Of a DNA stretch of 64,000 nt, positions 1 to 11,760 are shown one piece after another. Source of the DNA: Tritrichomonas musculus (Eukaryota; Parabasalia; Tritrichomonadida; Tritrichomonadidae); the NCBI GenBank assembly GCA_039105265.1, contig JAPFFF010000042.1, positions 248,001-312,000 of the forward strand. Reading direction: 5' to 3'. The position numbers and the translations under genes are program-made. The notes below the pieces were generated by a model. That model searched no databases, had not been told where the DNA came from, and saw only the letters and a list, made by a program, of their open reading frames with translations. Positions within the stretch are counted from its first letter, which is position 1, and each line of letters begins with the position of its first letter.

Positions 1-3000
1 GTTGATCTCACACCAATTGAGAGTGACCTCCGCTGCTTGAAGTACGAAGTCAAGAAACTCAAGGAGCGTCCACTTGTTGACAATATCATTCCAGCAGCTG
101 TTGAAGAACGATCAGTTGAGACTCCAGTTGTTGACACCAGCCGACTTGATGAACTCGAAGAAGCACTCCGCTGCTTGAAGCATGAAGTTAAACAACTCAA
201 GGAACGTCCAGTTTCAGAACCATCTCCAGCAGCAGTTGTTGTTCCAGAGAGCACTCCAGTTGATCTCACACCAATTGAGAGTGACCTCCGCTGCTTGAAG
301 TACGAAGTCAAGAAACTCAAGGAGCGTCCACTTGTTGACAATATCATTCCAGCAGCTGTTGAAGAACGATCAGTTGAGACTCCAGTTGTTGACACCAGCC
401 GACTTGATGAACTCGAAGAAGCACTCCGCTGCTTGAAGCACGAGATGAAACAACTCAAGGAACGTCCAGTTTCAGAGCCATCTCCAGCAGCAGTTGTTGT
501 TCCAGAGAGCACTCCAGTTGATCTCACACCAATTGAGAGTGACCTCCGCTGCTTGAAGTACGAAGTCAAGAAACTCAAGGAACGTCCACTTGTTGACAAT
601 ATCATTCCAGCAGCTGTTGAAGAACGATCAGTTGAGACTCCAGTTGTTGACACCAGCCGACTTGATGAACTCGAAGAAGCACTCCGCTGCTTGAAGCATG
701 AAGTTAAACAACTCAAGGAACGTCCAGTTTCAGAACCATCTCCAGCAGCAGTTGTTGTTCCAGAGAGCACTCCAGTTGATCTCACACCAATTGAGAGTGA
801 CCTCCGCTGCTTGAAGTACGAAGTCAAGAAACTCAAGGAACGTCCACTTGTTGACAATATCATTCCAGCAGCTGTTGAAGAACGATCAGTTGAGACTCCA
901 GTTGTTGACACCAGCCGACTTGATGAACTCGAAGAAGCACTCCGCTGCTTGAAGCATGAAGTTAAACAACTCAAGGAACGTCCAGTTTCCGTTATTTCTC
1001 CTATATCCAATGAAAATCATGAGAGCAAACCTGTTTCCGTCAAGAAAGAACCAAGATATATGAAATATGAAGTTAAGAAACTCAAAGAAAGACCTATTGA
1101 AGAAGAAGAAATAAATGATGAAGCTCCAACTAAATTAGATGACTTTTATGAAAATGAAGAAATGACATCAATGAAATCAGATATCAAATGTCTCAAGTAT
1201 GAAGTCAAGAAACTCAAGGAACGTCCACTTGTTGACAATATCATTCCAGCAGCTGTTGAAGAACGATCAGTTGAGACTCCAGTTGTTGACACCAGCCGAC
1301 TTGATGAACTCGAAGAAGCACTCCGCTGCTTGAAGCATGAAGTTAAACTTCTTGATCAAAATTACCATAACATTCGTCTCTTCAATGTTTCATCTAATTA
1401 TCAACCAAATAATTACTTAAATTCATCATCAATATTAAATGATATATATTGTTTGAAATATGAGGTTAGAAAACTTAAACAAAATAACAATATCAAATAT
1501 GAATTTTCTACTAATAATGAAGAAATTAATCATACTCTTAACTGCTTGAAGTACGAAGTCAAGAAACTCAAGGAGCGTCCACTTGTTGACAATATCATTC
1601 CAGCAGCTGTTGAAGAACGATCAGTTGAGACTCCAGTTGTTGACACCAGCCGACTTGATGAACTCGAAGAAGCACTCCGCTGCTTGAAGCACGAAGTTAA
1701 ACAACTCAAGGAACGTCCAGTTTCAGAGCCATCTCCAGCAGCAGTTGTTGTTCCAGAGAGCACTCCAGTTGATCTCACACCAATTGAGAGTGACCTCCGC
1801 TGCTTGAAGTACGAAGTCAAGAAACTCAAGGAACGTCCACTTGTTGACAATATCATTCCAGCAGCTGTTGAAGAACGATCAGTTGAGACTCCAGTTGTTG
1901 ACACAACTCAATTTTCCGAATTTCAATCAAAATTAGATAATATTCAATCTCAAATTAACTCTATTCAAACTCAAAAATCTTACTCTAATGAAAATTCTAA
2001 TATATCAATTATTCAATCCTCATTAATTGAAGACCTTTCATGTATTAAATATGAAATTCGTAAATTTAAATCTTTGATTTATAACTCCTATAATGACAAA
2101 TATGAATTTAATTCTAATGAATTTAATATTCAAAAATCACTCAAGTGTCTGAAATATGAAGTTAGAAAACTTAAAGAACGACCTGTTATTAATAATTTAG
2201 TACCTCCTTCATTTGAAGAAAAATCATATCAAACGTCCATAATAGATTCAAATCGTTTTGAAGAAATCGAAGAAGCACTTCGTTGCTTGAAACATGAAAT
2301 GAAACAACTCAAGGAATTTCAAGTTTCAGGATCATCAGCACCAGTTGTTGAACCAATCACAAAACACAGCCCAACCATAGTTGAATCTACACCATCAGTT
2401 GATCCATCACGCGTTGACTCACTCGAAGAAGCACTCCGCTGCTTGAAGCACGAAGTTAAACAACTCAAGGAACGTCCAGTTTCAGAACCATCTCCAGCAG
2501 CAGTTGTTGTTCCAGAGAGCACTCCAGTTGATCTCAAGCCACTTGAGAATGATATCCACTGCTTGAAGTACGAAGTCAAGAAACTCAAGGAACGTCCACT
2601 TGTTGACAATATCATTCCAGCAGCTGTTGAAGAACGATCAGTTGAGACTCCAGTTGTTGACACCAGCCGACTTGATGAACTCGAAGAAGCACTCCGCTGC
2701 TTGAAGCACGAGATGAAACAACTTAAGGAACGTCCAGTTTCAGAACCATCTCCAGCAGCAGTTGTTGTTCCAGAGAGCACTCCAGTTGATCTCAAGCCAC
2801 TTGAGAATGATATCCACTGCTTGAAGTATGAAGTCAAGAAACTCAAGGAACGTCCACTTGTTGACAATATCATTCCAGCAGCTGTTGAAGAACGATCAGT
2901 TGAGACTCCAGTTGTTGACACCAGCCGACTTGATGAACTCGAAGAAGCACTCCGCTGCTTGAAGCATGAAGTTAAACAACTCAAGGAACGTCCAGTTTCC

Positions 3001-5757
3001 GTTATTTCTCCTATATCCAATGAAAATCATGAGAGCAAACCTGTTTCCGTCAAGAAAGAACCAAGATATATGAAATATGAAGTTAAGAAACTCAAAGAAA
3101 GACCTATTGAAGAAGAAGAAATAAATGATGAAGCTCCAACTAAATTAGATGACTTTTATGAAAATGAAGAAATGACATCAATGAAATCAGATATCAAATG
3201 TCTCAAGTATGAAGTCAAGAAACTCAAGGAACGTCCACTTGTTGACAATATCATTCCAGCAGCTGTTGAAGAACGATCAGTTGAGACTCCAGTTGTTGAC
3301 ACCAGCCGACTTGATGAACTCGAAGAAGCACTCCGCTGCTTGAAGCATGAAGTTAAACAACTCAAGGAACGTCCAGTTTCAGAACCATCTCCAGCAGCAG
3401 TTGTTGTTCCAGAGAGCACTCCAGTTGATCTCAAGCCACTTGAGAATGATATCCACTGCTTGAAGTACGAAGTCAAGAAACTCAAGGAACGTCCACTTGT
3501 TGACAATATCATTCCAGCAGCTGTTGAAGAACGATCAGTTGAGACTCCAGTTGTTGACACCAGCCGACTTGATGAACTCGAAGAAGCACTCCGCTGCTTG
3601 AAGCATGAAGTTAAACAACTCAAGGAACGTCCAGTTTCCGTTATTTCTCCTATATCCAATGAAAATCATGAGAGCAAACCTGTTTCCGTCAAGAAAGAAC
3701 CAAGATATATGAAATATGAAGTTAAGAAACTCAAAGAAAGACCTATTGAAGAAGAAGAAATAAATGATGAAGCTCCAACTAAATTAGATGACTTTTATGA
3801 AAATGAAGAAATGACATCAATGAAATCAGATATCAAATGTCTCAAGTATGAAGTCAAGAAACTCAAGGAACGTCCACTTGTTGACAATATCATTCCAGCA
3901 GCTGTTGAAGAACGATCAGTTGAGACTCCAGTTGTTGACACCAGCCGACTTGATGAACTCGAAGAAGCACTCCGCTGCTTGAAGCACGAGATGAAACAAC
4001 TCAAGGAACGTCCAGTTTCAGAACCATCTCCAGCAGCAGTTGTTGTTCCAGAGAGCACTCCAGTTGATCTCACACCAATTGAGAGTGACCTCCGCTGCTT
4101 GAAGTACGAAGTTCGCCGCCTTAAGCAGAAGAAGAACGAAGAACCACTTTCTCCAATTGATAATTCAGAAGTTCCTACTAATAATGACGAAATCATTCGT
4201 ACTCTTCACTGCTTGAAGTATGAAGTCAAGAAACTCAAGGAACGTCCACTTGTTGACAATATCATTCCAGCAGCTGTTGAAGAACGATCAGTTGAGACTC
4301 CAGTTGTTGACACCAGCCGACTTGATGAACTCGAAGAAGCACTCCGCTGCTTGAAGCATGAAGTTAAACAACTCAAGGAACGTCCAGTTTCAGAACCATC
4401 TCCAGCAGCAGTTGTTGTTCCAGAGAGCACTCCAGTTGATCTCAAGCCACTTGAGAATGATATCCACTGCTTGAAGTACGAAGTCAAGAAACTCAAGGAA
4501 CGTCCACTTGTTGACAATATCATTCCAGCAGCTGTTGAAGAACGATCAGTTGAGACTCCAGTTGTTGACACCAGCCGACTTGATGAACTCGAAGAAGCAC
4601 TCCGCTGCTTGAAGCATGAAGTTAAACAACTCAAGGAACGTCCAGTTTCAGAACCATCTCCAGCAGCAGTTGTTGTTCCAGAGAGCACTCCAGTTGATCT
4701 CAAGCCACTTGAGAATGATATCCACTGCTTGAAGTACGAAGTCAAGAAACTCAAGGAACGTCCACTTGTTGACAATATCATTCCAGCAGCTGTTGAAGAA
4801 CGATCAGTTGAGACTCCAGTTGTTGACACCAGCCGACTTGATGAACTCGAAGAAGCACTCCGCTGCTTGAAGCACGAGATGAAACAACTTAAGGAACGTC
4901 CAGTTTCAGAACCATCTCCAGCAGCAGTTGTTGTTCCAGAGAGCACTCCAGTTGATCTCACACCAATTGAGAGTGACCTCCGCTGCTTGAAGTACGAAGT
5001 CAAGAAACTCAAGGAACGTCCACTTGTTGACAATATCATTCCAGCAGCTGTTGAAGAACGATCAGTTGAGACTCCAGTTGTTGACACCAGCCGACTTGAT
5101 GAACTCGAAGAAGCACTCCGCTGCTTGAAGCACGAGATGAAACAACTCAAGGAACGTCCAGTTTCAGAACCATCTCCAGCAGCAGTTGTTGTTCCAGAGA
5201 GCACTCCAGTTGATCTCAAGCCACTTGAGAATGATATCCACTGCTTGAAGTACGAAGTCAAGAAACTCAAGGAACGTCCACTTGTTGACAATATCATTCC
5301 AGCAGCTGTTGAAGAACGATCAGTTGAGACTCCAGTTGTTGACACCAGCCGACTTGATGAACTCGAAGAAGCACTCCGCTGCTTGAAGCATGAAGTTAAA
5401 CAACTCAAGGAACGTCCAGTTTCCGTTATTTCTCCTATATCCAATGAAAATCATGAGAGCAAACCTGTTTCCGTCAAGAAAGAACCAAGATATATGAAAT
5501 ATGAAGTTAAGAAACTCAAAGAAAGACCTATTGAAGAAGAAGAAATAAATGATGAAGCTCCAACTAAATTAGATGACTTTTATGAAAATGAAGAAATGAC
5601 ATCAATGAAATCAGATATCAAATGTCTCAAGTATGAAGTCAAGAAACTCAAGGAACGTCCACTTGTTGACAATATCATTCCAGCAGCTGTTGAAGAACGA
5701 TCAGTTGAGACTCCAGTTGTTGACACCAGCCGACTTGATGAACTCGAAGAAGCACTA
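1..5757 (+). repeat. 258-bp in-frame tandem repeat inside the giant gene
   Basis: The DNA repeats with a period of 258 bp (86 codons = 46 + 40), for example the same 20-mer begins at 1 and 259. Copies are almost identical at the nucleotide level, including synonymous positions, except for a few interspersed divergent units (about 1350-1540, 1905-2340, 4110-4215). A ~210-bp variant module recurs four times. Downstream of 5757 the same protein repeat has diverged strongly. This points to recent unequal crossing-over or gene conversion in the 5' part only. Confidence 0.9.
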
Positions 5758-7323
5758 AATCTCATTAAATATGAAATGAAACAAATGAAAGAACAAAATA
5801 GCAATAAATTTAACAATAGACCACTTCAAATAAGTAATGATGAAATGCTTGAAAATCTTAAGAATGAAAATTATAAGTTGACCAAATCATTGAATTGCCT
5901 TAAATATGAAGTTAAGAAACTTAAGCAAAAGTCTGTAGCAAGTGATTCACAAGAAATATCTCAACAAGAAATAAATGATATTAAAAAATCTTTGTTAGAA
6001 ATTAACCAGCAATGTAATAAGATGACTCATTCAATCCATTGCCTCAAATATGAAGTTAAACATCTTAAAGAAAACCCGCAATCATCAATTCACGTAAACC
6101 ATATTTCAGAGAGAGCAGAATCGCATAAAAAACCTCGTTATATGAAATATGAGATTAAAAAGCTTAAAGAGCAGCCATTACCAGAGTCACAAGAATCTGC
6201 ATCTGAAGAAATTCAAGAAAATTCATATGAGCCTATGCTTTCATATGAGTCTGATCTTCAAGAAATCAGAAATTCTCTTGTTGAAACTCAGAATATTAAT
6301 CTTCAACTTCAGCAAGATAATATGAAAATAAAGAATGATCTTAAATGTATTAAATACGAAATAAAGAAATTGAAAGATACGCTTTCTCAAAATATTATGA
6401 ACTCCAATGTTGCTGTGAGCCATGAAAAAGATGTTTTTGAAATTAAATATAGTATTAAATGCTTGAAATATGAAGTTAAAAAATTAAAGGACTCATATTC
6501 AGCAAGTGTTAATTATGATCCATCTCAAGACCAAAATAAACAACAACCAAAACATGCCAAATATACAAAGTATGAAGTTAAGAAACTTAAAGAACAACCT
6601 CTACCAGAATCTCATAATTATGAGGAAGAAGTTCAAGAACGTTCTGTTCAGCCTAGTTCTTTGAATGATGCTGATCTTCAAGAAATTAAGAATGCTTTGT
6701 TAGAAACCAAGAAAATTAATACTCAAATACAGCAGGATAACAATAAATTTAAGAATGATATTAAATGCATCAAATATGAATTAAAGAAAATGAAAAATGC
6801 TCCACTTTTGATCCAGAATCCAGAAGATAATTCTGATAATTCTAAACTGTTAAATGAATTACATGCTGTTAAAATTAAGATACATAAAATTAAAAAGCAA
6901 ATAGCAAATAGCAACGCATCGATTAATAATGACTCTGAAGATTTGCAACAGCATATTTCACAAATTGATAATAATGTTAAATGTCTTAAATATGAAATAA
7001 AGAGACTAAAGAAACGGCCAATCTCATCTGAAGCAATTAATGATTCAATTGAAAATCAAATCAAATGCTTGAAATATGAAATAAAGAAATTGAAGAAACA
7101 ACCAAGTCATAATTATCCAACTGATGATAAAGTCATTCAAGATATTAAATGCTTGAAATATGAACTAAAGAAACTTAAAGAAAACATTAAAATCAAGTCA
7201 GAAAAGCCAAATGTAAATCAAGTATTTGTTGATCTTCCTCGTTCAAGAGCTGTCAATATTCTTTTCCGATCTTTGCCTTCATCAAATGCTCTTCCTCAAA
7301 ATGATAAATCAGATAACCAATAA
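1..7323 (+). CDS. Giant repetitive coiled-coil protein, 5' partial
   Basis: The frame is open from base 1, so the true start lies upstream of the window; the first in-window Met is at 37. It gives at least 2,440 residues ending in TAA at 7321-7323. The protein is built from alternating modules, a 46-residue one starting CLKYEVKKLKERP and a 40-residue one starting CLKHEVKQLKERP, plus a third module (near 990, 2999, 3637, 5427) containing EPRYMKYEVKKLKERP. After about 5757 the repeats diverge, but the core C(L/I)KYE(V/I)KKLK persists every 30-60 residues to the end. The heptad-like Leu/Val spacing with Lys/Glu richness suggests a long coiled-coil rod, perhaps cytoskeletal. No signal peptide, membrane segment or known enzyme domain is visible. 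I do not recognise the family; the function is unknown. The C-terminus is non-repetitive and ends PSSNALPQNDKSDNQ. Confidence 0.85.
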   Translation, partial: VDLTPIESDLRCLKYEVKKLKERPLVDNIIPAAVEERSVETPVVDTSRLDELEEALRCLKHEVKQLKERPVSEPSPAAVVVPESTPVDLTPIESDLRCLKYEVKKLKERPLVDNIIPAAVEERSVETPVVDTSRLDELEEALRCLKHEMKQLKERPVSEPSPAAVVVPESTPVDLTPIESDLRCLKYEVKKLKERPLVDNIIPAAVEERSVETPVVDTSRLDELEEALRCLKHEVKQLKERPVSEPSPAAVVVPESTPVDLTPIESDLRCLKYEVKKLKERPLVDNIIPAAVEERSVETPVVDTSRLDELEEALRCLKHEVKQLKERPVSVISPISNENHESKPVSVKKEPRYMKYEVKKLKERPIEEEEINDEAPTKLDDFYENEEMTSMKSDIKCLKYEVKKLKERPLVDNIIPAAVEERSVETPVVDTSRLDELEEALRCLKHEVKLLDQNYHNIRLFNVSSNYQPNNYLNSSSILNDIYCLKYEVRKLKQNNNIKYEFSTNNEEINHTLNCLKYEVKKLKERPLVDNIIPAAVEERSVETPVVDTSRLDELEEALRCLKHEVKQLKERPVSEPSPAAVVVPESTPVDLTPIESDLRCLKYEVKKLKERPLVDNIIPAAVEERSVETPVVDTTQFSEFQSKLDNIQSQINSIQTQKSYSNENSNISIIQSSLIEDLSCIKYEIRKFKSLIYNSYNDKYEFNSNEFNIQKSLKCLKYEVRKLKERPVINNLVPPSFEEKSYQTSIIDSNRFEEIEEALRCLKHEMKQLKEFQVSGSSAPVVEPITKHSPTIVESTPSVDPSRVDSLEEALRCLKHEVKQLKERPVSEPSPAAVVVPESTPVDLKPLENDIHCLKYEVKKLKERPLVDNIIPAAVEERSVETPVVDTSRLDELEEALRCLKHEMKQLKERPVSEPSPAAVVVPESTPVDLKPLENDIHCLKYEVKKLKERPLVDNIIPAAVEERSVETPVVDTSRLDELEEALRCLKHEVKQLKERPVSVISPISNENHESKPVSVKKEPRYMKYEVKKLKERPIEEEEINDEAPTKLDDFYENEEMTSMKSDIKCLKYEVKKLKERPLVDNIIPAAVEERSVETPVVDTSRLDELEEALRCLKHEVKQLKERPVSEPSPAAVVVPESTPVDLKPLENDIHCLKYEVKKLKERPLVDNIIPAAVEERSVETPVVDTSRLDELEEALRCLKHEVKQLKERPVSVISPISNENHESKPVSVKKEPRYMKYEVKKLKERPIEEEEINDEAPTKLDDFYENEEMTSMKSDIKCLKYEVKKLKERPLVDNIIPAAVEERSVETPVVDTSRLDELEEALRCLKHEMKQLKERPVSEPSPAAVVVPESTPVDLTPIESDLRCLKYEVRRLKQKKNEEPLSPIDNSEVPTNNDEIIRTLHCLKYEVKKLKERPLVDNIIPAAVEERSVETPVVDTSRLDELEEALRCLKHEVKQLKERPVSEPSPAAVVVPESTPVDLKPLENDIHCLKYEVKKLKERPLVDNIIPAAVEERSVETPVVDTSRLDELEEALRCLKHEVKQLKERPVSEPSPAAVVVPESTPVDLKPLENDIHCLKYEVKKLKERPLVDNIIPAAVEERSVETPVVDTSRLDELEEALRCLKHEMKQLKERPVSEPSPAAVVVPESTPVDLTPIESDLRCLKYEVKKLKERPLVDNIIPAAVEERSVETPVVDTSRLDELEEALRCLKHEMKQLKERPVSEPSPAAVVVPESTPVDLKPLENDIHCLKYEVKKLKERPLVDNIIPAAVEERSVETPVVDTSRLDELEEALRCLKHEVKQLKERPVSVISPISNENHESKPVSVKKEPRYMKYEVKKLKERPIEEEEINDEAPTKLDDFYENEEMTSMKSDIKCLKYEVKKLKERPLVDNIIPAAVEERSVETPVVDTSRLDELEEALNLIKYEMKQMKEQNSNKFNNRPLQISNDEMLENLKNENYKLTKSLNCLKYEVKKLKQKSVASDSQEISQQEINDIKKSLLEINQQCNKMTHSIHCLKYEVKHLKENPQSSIHVNHISERAESHKKPRYMKYEIKKLKEQPLPESQESASEEIQENSYEPMLSYESDLQEIRNSLVETQNINLQLQQDNMKIKNDLKCIKYEIKKLKDTLSQNIMNSNVAVSHEKDVFEIKYSIKCLKYEVKKLKDSYSASVNYDPSQDQNKQQPKHAKYTKYEVKKLKEQPLPESHNYEEEVQERSVQPSSLNDADLQEIKNALLETKKINTQIQQDNNKFKNDIKCIKYELKKMKNAPLLIQNPEDNSDNSKLLNELHAVKIKIHKIKKQIANSNASINNDSEDLQQHISQIDNNVKCLKYEIKRLKKRPISSEAINDSIENQIKCLKYEIKKLKKQPSHNYPTDDKVIQDIKCLKYELKKLKENIKIKSEKPNVNQVFVDLPRSRAVNILFRSLPSSNALPQNDKSDNQ

Positions 7324-7751
7324 GTGGTATCTGTAATTCAGATTTTTAATTAATTTTCTAAAATTTTCTTTTTTATTATATATTTTAAATTTTATTAAGG
7401 GACGAGTTGAAACTCTCAAAATTTTCTTAGTCTTGCTTCAAATTTTATGGTAAGATTTTGAAAACGAAAAAAAAATGAAAACGAGATTAAAGTATTAAAA
7501 TAAAATTCATTTATTTTATATTTTTAAAATATAATATTGTTTTATCATTTATTTATTGTTAAGAAAATAAAACTCAAAATAATTTCAAGAATTTGACATA
7601 AGTGTAACCTTCCGCAGACGTCATTTTTTTCCTACATTTTTTCAGATTTGAAATCCGGATGATGGGAGTTGCATCCCTTTCCTTTTCCGCATATTGTTAT
7701 TTCATTTTTAAGCATTTTTCTCAGAATTTTCTCTCAATAATTTGGAAAATC
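7324..7751. other. AT-rich intergenic, no gene seen
   Basis: The stretch between the coiled-coil gene and the outer edge of the large inverted repeat is AT-rich with short poly-A and poly-T runs. I see no gene, RNA or paired repeat in it. A short ORF at 7659-7874 on the plus strand is phenylalanine/lysine low complexity and I treat it as chance. Confidence 0.6.
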
Positions 7752-8707
7752 TTCACTTTTTCCCACTTTTTCAAAAAAAAAGTTGATTTTTTTCTGAAAA
7801 CATTTTTTATTATGCATTTTTTTCAAAAAAAAAAAATAAAGTTATGCATTTTTTTAAAAAATTTAAAAAAATAGTTGAAAAATTTGGGCAATCGCTTATG
7901 CATACACCACTTTTTGAATGGGGAAACTTTTTCAATGAGTTGATTCAAAAATTGTGATAAAAAATTGAATGTAGAAAAAACGTACAGATTTTGAATGTAA
8001 ATTTTTCAAGTTTTTGTTTAAAAAAAATCCAAAAAAAAAAATAGATTTATAATAATAAAATAGGGAGTTTTATAGTTTATTTAAAAAAAATAAGAAAGAA
8101 AAAAGAAAATAAATAAATAAATAAAAAAGATAAGTATTCTATCTTAAAGATAAAAAATAACATGAATAATAATTATGTATAATATAAACTAGAATGCGTA
8201 AAATAATAAAAAAGAGTTAAAATAAAGATATTAAACAAAGCAAATATAAGAAAAACGAGATGAAAATTGATTTTTTTGATTATTTTTGTGATGATACACT
8301 GAAAAAGTAAAAACTATGGTACTAAGAAATGCCAATATAAGAACAATGTAATGAAAATCTAAATATTAATGCGTAAAATAATAAAAACGAGTACAAATAA
8401 TGGTTATAAGTAATGATAAGATAAGATCAACGAGTTGAAAATATCACTTAGAATAAAAAAAAAAATGCAAGGTATCGATGGAGATATTCTGCAGTAATCA
8501 AAAAGTTGCCTATTAGTAAAAATAGCTATCTGATTATCATTTTTTGAAGATTGTGATATATCTACGATAAGATAGGTAATCCATGAAAAGGACCAATGTT
8601 ATTAAGAACTCGGACTTTTTTTTTATTGTAATCGTTTATTGGAATTGCTCATTCCGGTGTTGTCAAACATTAGAAATAAAAATAAACGTTCAACGGCACT
8701 TTTTTTA

Positions 8708-8742
<35 letters not shown>

Positions 8743-8963
8743 AAGAAAATTAAAAGCAATAGATTGGTTATCAATTATTACATGAATTGTATATATAAAA
8801 TATTATATATAAGAAATATTGAAAAAAAAAATAATAATAATAATAATAATCATTCGTCAGTAAATTTTCAAAAAATTGATTTTTTTTTTTTAGTATTATG
8901 CTTTAAAACAGTCTAATAATCATGCATTATATCATATTTTTATGAAATATAATAAAAATTTAA

Positions 8964-9293
8964 GGGACCACTATCAAATTCTGTGTTAAAAATTCTATGA
9001 GTTATCACAAAATTAATTGACTTAAAAAAAATTATTTCTTGAGTATTTTTGCTATATTTTGGTATATATAAATTATATAAATTACATATCATTTATTTCT
9101 ATTCTTCTTTTAAGCCTATTCCCTTTTTTCAATAAAAATTTAAAAGTTGAAAGGAGTAAAAATTTTACAAAAATGATCGGAATGGTGAAATTTTAAAGTT
9201 TTAAACTTTTTCCAAGATAACAACTATTGAATTTTCTTTTCTATGAGTTTTCTCAATATTGAAATGTTTACAAAAAAATATGATAGTGGTCCC
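8964..9293. mobile_element. Small TTAA-flanked element (330 bp) nested in the MULE
   Basis: Perfect terminal inverted repeats GGGACCACTATCA at 8964-8976 and its complement at 9281-9293 are each bordered by TTAA (8960-8963, 9294-9297). The interior is AT-rich with no ORF. TTAA duplication fits a piggyBac-type non-autonomous element; a TA-target Tc1/mariner-like element starting AGGGACC is the alternative, since TA lies within TTAA. No empty site is available to decide. Confidence 0.65.
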
Positions 9294-9299
9294 TTAAAG

Positions 9300-10030
9300 T
9301 TTTAAAGTTTTTTCTTTTTTTTATTTAAAACCATGACCTATAGGTCATGGTTTTTTTTTTTTTTTTTTTTTCTTAAAAAAAAAAGGACCATATATGATTT
9401 CAAAAACTGGAGCTCCAGCACTGTTCGCTTATTCACAATATAAATATTAACTAAAAATATACAAAGTAAATAACCAACCTAAATTAAAAAAAAAAAAAAA
9501 ATAGGCAGTAAATAAACCGAAACTGATAGCATTTTGTTTGAAAAAAAAAAATTATGAAATTTTTGAATGAGACCAAGTTTTTTGAGCTTTTTAAGAATTT
9601 TTGAAGGCTATGTCCAGGGGGACATTTGAAGTAGTAGTAGTATGGCTGGCACTTTGTTGCTATGCTCTACTGTTAACTACTAGAACTGCTTCACTGCAAA
9701 CTCGTATTCGACTCGCCTAAGTGTAGCATCTTTATTTCTAAAAAAAAAAAAAAAAAGAATTACATGAACTTATAGTTTAAAATGCATTAATCCTTGATGT
9801 GTTTATTATAAAACACATTGATTTGAATTAATATATTTAACGTAGAAATCATAATTAACCTTTAGTGATGTTATATATGTTAATTATAGAGGAAACTTTG
9901 CTTTTAAATGTTATAGAGTTGCAAATGAGAGCATACTGAGCTGAACAATATAATAAAATGTATATTATAATCAAATAATTTATCATGATAAGTAAAAATG
10001 GGTTTTCTTAACGCAAAGGTTTCAGAATTT
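9300..10030. other. Non-coding part of the MULE, with a hairpin
   Basis: A perfect palindrome centred near 9342 (ACCATGACC / GGTCATGGT around TATA) precedes a poly-T run. A less AT-rich patch at about 9605-9730 holds GTAGTAGTAGTATGGCTGGC and similar sequence. I tested it for a tRNA fold and saw none. No ORF of note. Confidence 0.5.
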
Positions 10031-10044
10031 AGTTTTATCAAACA

Positions 10045-11760
10045 TTATTATTCAAAATACAGAATAGTTTATCTTATAATGATTTTTGCAGTTAAGATTC
10101 TCTAGTTTCATTATTCATAATACAGAATAGTTTATCTTATAATGATTTTTGCAGTTAAGATTCTCTAGTTTCATTATTCATAATACAGAATAGTTTATCT
10201 TATAATGATTTTTGCAGTTAAGATTCTCTAGTTTCATTATTCATAATACAGAATAGTTTATCTTATAATGATTTTTGCAGTTAAGATTCTCTAGTTCCAT
10301 TATTCATAATACAGAATAGTTTATCTTATAATGATTTTTGCAGTTAAGATTCTCTAGTTTCATTATTCATAATACAGAATAGTTTATCTTATAATGATTT
10401 TTGCAGTTAAGATTCTCTAGTTTCATTATTCATAATACAGAATAGTTTATCTTATAATGATTTTTGCAGTTAAGATTCTCTAGTTTCATTATTCATAATA
10501 CAGAATAGTTTATCTTATAATGATTTTTGCAGTTAAGATTCTCTAGTTTCATTATTCATAATACAGAATAGTTTATCTTATAATGATTTTTGCAGTTAAG
10601 ATTCTCTAGTTTCATTATTCATAATACAGAATAGTTTATCTTATAATGATTTTTGCAGTTAAGATTCTCTAGTTTCATTATTCATAATACAGAATAGTTT
10701 ATCTTATAATGATTTTTGCAGTTAAGATTCTCTAGTTTCATTATTCATAATACAGAATAGTTTATCTTATAATGATTTTTGCAGTTAAGATTCTCTAGTT
10801 TCATTATTCATAATACAGAATAGTTTATCTTATAATGATTTTTGCAGTTAAGATTCTCTAGTTTCATTATTCATAATACAGAATAGTTTATCTTATAATG
10901 ATTTTTGCAGTTAAGATTCTCTAATTCCATTATTCATAATACAGAATAGTTTATCTTATAATGATTTTTGCAGTTAAGATTCTCTAGTTCCATTATTCAT
11001 AATACAGAATAGTTTATCTTATAATGATTTTTGCAGTTAAGATTCTCTAGTTTCATTATTCATAATACAGAATAGTTTATCTTATAATGATTTTTGCAGT
11101 TAAGATTCTCTAGTTTCATTATTCATAATACAGAATAGTTTATCTTATAATGATTTTTGCAGTTAAGATTCTCTAGTTTCATTATTCATAATACAGAATA
11201 GTTTATCTTATAATGATTTTTGCAGTTAAGATTCTCTAGTTTCATTATTCATAATACAGAATAGTTTATCTTATAATGATTTTTGCAGTTAAGATTCTCT
11301 AGTTTCATTATTCATAATACAGAATAGTTTATCTTATAATGATTTTTGCAGTTAAGATTCTCTAGTTTCATTATTCATAATACAGAATAGTTTATCTTAT
11401 AATGATTTTTGCAGTTAAGATTCTCTAGTTTCATTATTCATAATACAGAATAGTTTATCTTATAATGATTTTTGCAGTTAAGATTCTCTAGTTTCATTAT
11501 TCATAATACAGAATAGTTTATCTTATAATGATTTTTGCAGTTAAGATTCTCTAGTTTCATTATTCATAATACAGAATAGTTTATCTTATAATGATTTTTG
11601 CAGTTAAGATTCTCTAGTTTCATTATTCATAATACAGAATAGTTTATCTTATAATGATTTTTGCAGTTAAGATTCTCTAGTTCCATTATTCATAATACAG
11701 AATAGTTTATCTTATAATGATTTTTGCAGTTAAGATTCTCTAATTCCATTTTTCAAAATA
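10045..11760. repeat. 63-bp satellite array, about 27 copies
   Basis: A 63-bp unit containing AATACAGAATAGTTTATC and GATTTTTGCAGTTAAG repeats head to tail (for example GAATAG at 10062 and 10125). Copies are nearly identical. The recurring variants are TTCC for TTTC at the unit joint and CTAATT for CTAGTT; the edge copies are more divergent. Stops occur in all frames, so it is non-coding. It lies downstream of the transposase gene inside the MULE. Confidence 0.93.

Noticed and set aside
1530-5816. Minus-strand Ser/Thr-rich ORFs within the giant coiled-coil gene
   Set aside because: They repeat with the 258-bp period as exact shadows of the plus-strand frame.
7659-7874. 71-residue Phe/Lys ORF in the intergenic region
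   Set aside because: Low complexity from poly-A/T tracts, and partly inside the inverted-repeat edge.
9605-9730. Possible tRNA or SINE in a less AT-rich patch
   Set aside because: No cloverleaf, A/B box pair or tail with duplication could be recognised.
10045-11760. CRISPR-like array of regular repeats
   Set aside because: Units abut with no unique spacers, the genome is eukaryotic, and no cas-type gene is present; it is a satellite.
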